Shown: positions 61,789-64,000 of the stretch, piece after piece | Position numbering within the stretch: position 1 is the first letter of the stretch | How the letters are laid out: each line of letters opens with the position of its first letter | Assembly (NCBI RefSeq): GCF_040605455.1 | Contig: NZ_JBEXCV010000022.1 | Coordinates: forward strand, 17,624-81,623 | Reading direction: 5' to 3' | Length of the DNA stretch: 64,000 nucleotides | Origin: Embleya sp040605455 | Lineage (GTDB): Bacteria; Actinomycetota; Actinomycetes; Streptomycetales; Streptomycetaceae | Made by a program: the position numbers and the translations under genes | The notes under the pieces: generated by a model | Seen by the model: only the letters and a program-made list of their open reading frames with translations | Told to the model about the DNA's origin: nothing | Database searches by the model: none

Positions 61789-61937
61789 CTCATCTTTACC
61801 CGTGGGGTCCCACGGGCCGGACTTGGCACCTGTCCGACCCGCCGGTGCTCGCTCGCGCCGAAAGCGCGTCACGAGGAATGACGATCGGATGGTTGCCGGG
61901 GCTTCAACGGGCCGTTCCCTCTGCCCCTCTGGATGAG
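61789..61937 (-). promoter_or_regulatory. SAM-I (S-box) riboswitch upstream of thrC
   Basis: Read on the minus strand. P1 closes CTCATC (61937-61932) with GATGAG (61794-61789). After the P1 5' strand comes CAGAGGGGCAGAGGGA, then the conserved GATGAAGCC-like TTGAAGCCCCGGCAACC. Near the 3' side, GGTGCCAAGTCCGGCCCGTG and GGGTAAAGATGAGG match the S-box P3/P4 and K-turn core. It lies right before the ribosome binding site, so control is probably at translation start. Confidence 0.85.
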
Positions 61938-62131
61938 CTGCTATGGCGGTGGACACACCCTTCGCCGGGTGGCCGGTCCGCGTTTGTCCGGCCCGACGTG
62001 CGATCGTCGTAACCGGTGACGACGACTGTAACCGAACCGGTGCCGCGTCGATCATCCGGTCCACCTCGCGAGACGATAAAGGGTGGCCGCGACCGAGGCC
62101 GGAACACCGGCGACGACAGGGGATTTCGAAC

Positions 62132-63109
62132 GTGCAGCCCGAGGTGAGCGCCTGGCTTCGACGACGGTCCTCCGTCGCCGCGGACTGGCCCGTCGACACG
62201 CTTCTTGACGCCAAACGCGACACCCGGGTCAGCGTCGTCCTGCCCGCGCTGAACGAGGCGGCGACCGTCGGGGACATCGTCAAGGTGATCCGGACCGAGC
62301 TGATCGAGCGCGCGCCGCTGGTGGACGAGCTCGTGGTCGTCGACTCCGGATCCACCGACGACACCGGCAAGGTCGCCGCCGACGCGGGCGCACGGGTCGT
62401 GCACCGCGACGACATCCTGCCCGCGCTGGCTACCGTGCGCGGCAAGGGCGAGGTGTTGTGGCGCTCACTCCTGGTCACCGACGGCGACATCGTGGCGTTC
62501 GTGGACGCCGACCTGAAGGACTTCTCGGCGGACTTCGTCACCGGCATCCTGGGCCCGCTGCTCACCGACCCCTCGGTGCAACTGGTCAAGGCCATGTACG
62601 ACCGGCCGCTGGAGATCGGCGACACGATCGTGCCCGCGGGCGGTGGCCGGGTCACCGAGCTGGTCGCGCGCCCGCTGCTCAACCTGCACTGGCCCGAGCT
62701 GGCCGGTTTCGTCCAGCCGCTGGGCGGCGAGTACGCGGCCCGGCGCTCGCTCCTGGAACAGTTGCCCTTCCCGTGCGGCTACGGCATCGAGACCGCGATG
62801 CTCGTGGACACCCTGCGCCTGGTCGGCCTGGACGCGATGGCCCAGGTGGACGTGGGCGTGCGCCGGCACAGCCACCAGGACGAGGCCGGACTCGGCCGGA
62901 TGGCGGCGGAGATACTCCAGGCCGTCGAGCGCCGGCTGCGCCGCGGCCCCACGGGCGCGCACCCAATCGAGCTCAGCACCGCACTGACCCAGTTCGAGCG
63001 GGACGAGCAGGGCTTCCGGCTGCGCACGCACGACGTCGCGGCCCGGGAGCGGCCGCCGATGGCGACGGTGCCCGAGTACCGTGCGCGGACCCGCCTGGTC
63101 GGGCGCTGA
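62132..63109 (+). CDS. gpgS: Glucosyl-3-phosphoglycerate synthase
   Basis: 325 residues from GTG 62132, preceded by AGGGGA. GT-A glycosyltransferase: VVLPALNEAATVGDIV, DSGSTDDT and the metal-binding D125-A-D127 in VDADLKDF, with YGIETAMLVDTL in the acceptor region. It joins glucose from an NDP-sugar to 3-phosphoglycerate, first step to glucosylglycerate and methylglucose lipopolysaccharides. The longer frame to 61943 overlaps the riboswitch and is not coding. Confidence 0.9.
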   Translation: MQPEVSAWLRRRSSVAADWPVDTLLDAKRDTRVSVVLPALNEAATVGDIVKVIRTELIERAPLVDELVVVDSGSTDDTGKVAADAGARVVHRDDILPALATVRGKGEVLWRSLLVTDGDIVAFVDADLKDFSADFVTGILGPLLTDPSVQLVKAMYDRPLEIGDTIVPAGGGRVTELVARPLLNLHWPELAGFVQPLGGEYAARRSLLEQLPFPCGYGIETAMLVDTLRLVGLDAMAQVDVGVRRHSHQDEAGLGRMAAEILQAVERRLRRGPTGAHPIELSTALTQFERDEQGFRLRTHDVAARERPPMATVPEYRARTRLVGR

Positions 63110-63163
63110 GCGTCGGTTTCGCGCCATCCGCCGGATGGCGTCGGCCCGGTGCCGGCCGCCCGC

Positions 63164-64000
63164 TCAGCCGCTCAGGACCGCCGCGACCCGGCGCGCGGAT
63201 TCCTCCTCGTTCGCCCGCACCCGCGTCAGCGCCGCCGCCTCACGCTCGATCGCCTGCCGCTGGTAGGCGACGTCGACCGCGTACCAGGTGCCCGCCACGT
63301 TGTGCTCCGCCTTGCAGGCCACCGTCGCGCTCGCCGCGGCGATCTCGCGCGCGCTCGGCGCGGGCGTGTCCCAGGCCGGATCGCCGCCGGCCGCCAACGG
63401 GTCGGGGTAGTCGAACCCCTTCGCGCGCATGCAGGCCGACCACTGGGCCAGCACCCCCCGCACCCGAGGATCGGCCCGCGAGCGCTCGAACGACTCCACG
63501 TCCAGCCGACTCGGCAGCGCCGCGCGCTCCAGCGCCGGATCCACGCCCAGCGCGAACCGTGCCTCGCCCAGACAGCCCGGCCCCGGCCGATCGATGCCCT
63601 CGTTCGGCGCCGGTGGTACACCGTCCGCCCCGGCCGCGCCGTACAGCGCCACGGCCAGCTCCCGGCTCGGGGCCGGCGCACTCGGCTTGTCCGTACCGCC
63701 GCCGACGGCGCCCGGCGGCCGAAAGCCCCACGTGGCCACCTCGACCGGGTCGCCCACGCCGTACCGGCGCTCGGTGCGCGACTTCAACACCGGTCCGCCG
63801 TCCGCGGCCGGCGGCGCCTGGTACGTCAGGCCCAGCCGGGCCAGGCAGTCGCGGATCAGCACCGCCTCGGCCGAGGCCCGCCGGGCGCGCTGCTCCCGGG
63901 TCGGCAGGTAGGCCGCGATCGGCAGGTCGAGCCCGGTCACGTCGCCGGTCACGGGGATCGCCGCCGGCGGCGGGGCGCCCGACGCGCCGGCGGCCGCGGG
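63164..64000 (-). CDS. Hypothetical secreted protein, 5' end outside window
   Basis: The frame is open to the right edge. From GTG 63952 there are 262 residues, but the codons before it encode an Ala/Pro-rich stretch (AAAGASGAPPPAAIP) typical of the linker after a lipoprotein signal, so the true start is probably beyond 64000. Two pairs of Cys (DCLARLG, GCLGEA, SACMRAKGFDY, VACKAEHN) and a Glu/Arg-rich C-terminal helix are visible. No family recognised. Confidence 0.65.
   Translation of the reverse strand, partial: PAAAGASGAPPPAAIPVTGDVTGLDLPIAAYLPTREQRARRASAEAVLIRDCLARLGLTYQAPPAADGGPVLKSRTERRYGVGDPVEVATWGFRPPGAVGGGTDKPSAPAPSRELAVALYGAAGADGVPPAPNEGIDRPGPGCLGEARFALGVDPALERAALPSRLDVESFERSRADPRVRGVLAQWSACMRAKGFDYPDPLAAGGDPAWDTPAPSAREIAAASATVACKAEHNVAGTWYAVDVAYQRQAIEREAAALTRVRANEEESARRVAAVLSG

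Overview
The window is high-GC DNA with actinomycete gene structure: many GTG starts, ATGA/GTGA stop-start overlaps, DUF397/DUF5753, DUF3263 and DUF4031 proteins, FO synthase (F420 cofactor), glucosyl-3-phosphoglycerate synthase and a second-type groEL ending in GGMDF. The order groEL2 - cold-shock gene - sulfur carrier - thrC, a DasR-like operator at a sugar ABC operon and dispersed GCCGGCCGGGCT hairpin repeats all point to Streptomyces or a close relative (Streptomycetaceae). The species cannot be read from the sequence.

Layout. 1-9.9 kb: an LRV-repeat protein cut by the left edge, a zinc alcohol dehydrogenase, a three-gene WXG100-like/possible effector unit, a divergent MarR-cupin pair around a perfect palindrome, a VOC protein, a DUF397 gene beside a headless DUF5753 regulator, and a DUF485-acetate symporter pair. 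9.9-36.2 kb: a large catabolic island matching the steroid ring C/D (HIP) pathway: flavin reductase, enoyl-CoA hydratases, a fused ADP-forming acyl-CoA ligase, two FadD ligases, three acyl-CoA dehydrogenases, a TetR regulator, SDRs, echA20-ipdA-ipdB-ipdC, an MMPL exporter, fadA6, fadE31 with a partner, a fadD3-like gene, an LLM (F420-type) oxidoreductase, a hydroxysteroid-dehydrogenase-like SDR and a D-aminoacylase-type amidohydrolase. 36.4-44.3 kb: a VapBC pair, fbiC, an ADP-ribosylglycohydrolase, and nagA-ROK kinase facing a DeoR regulator. 44.5-47.9 kb: a sugar ABC importer without its own ATPase. 47.9-57 kb: a cupin, DUF3263, a LytR_C protein, trehalose-phosphatase, a HelD/UvrD-like helicase, an HD protein, DUF4031, a small hypothetical, and a coupled VWA/ARPP-1 pair. 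57.4-64 kb: groEL2 with two CIRCE boxes, a cold-shock gene, thrC-sulfur carrier under a SAM-I riboswitch, gpgS, and a gene cut by the right edge.

Main observation: one palindrome, CTGAC-N5-GTCAG, recurs eleven times (five exact, six with one mismatch), each time in the promoter of a gene in, or plausibly linked to, the catabolic island. Five copies lie between divergent genes, and one overlaps the start codon of the island's only TetR gene. It differs from the mycobacterial KstR and KstR2 boxes as I know them. I infer a local regulon that extends the core HIP genes with a fused acyl-CoA ligase, a flavin reductase, an LLM oxidoreductase, an amidohydrolase and perhaps the alcohol dehydrogenase.

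Other points: a 26-bp tandem array of eleven units between convergent genes, a sulfur carrier ending in GGC rather than GG, and a perfect MarR-type operator. Identifications rest on reading motifs and remembered family sequences; no search was run.
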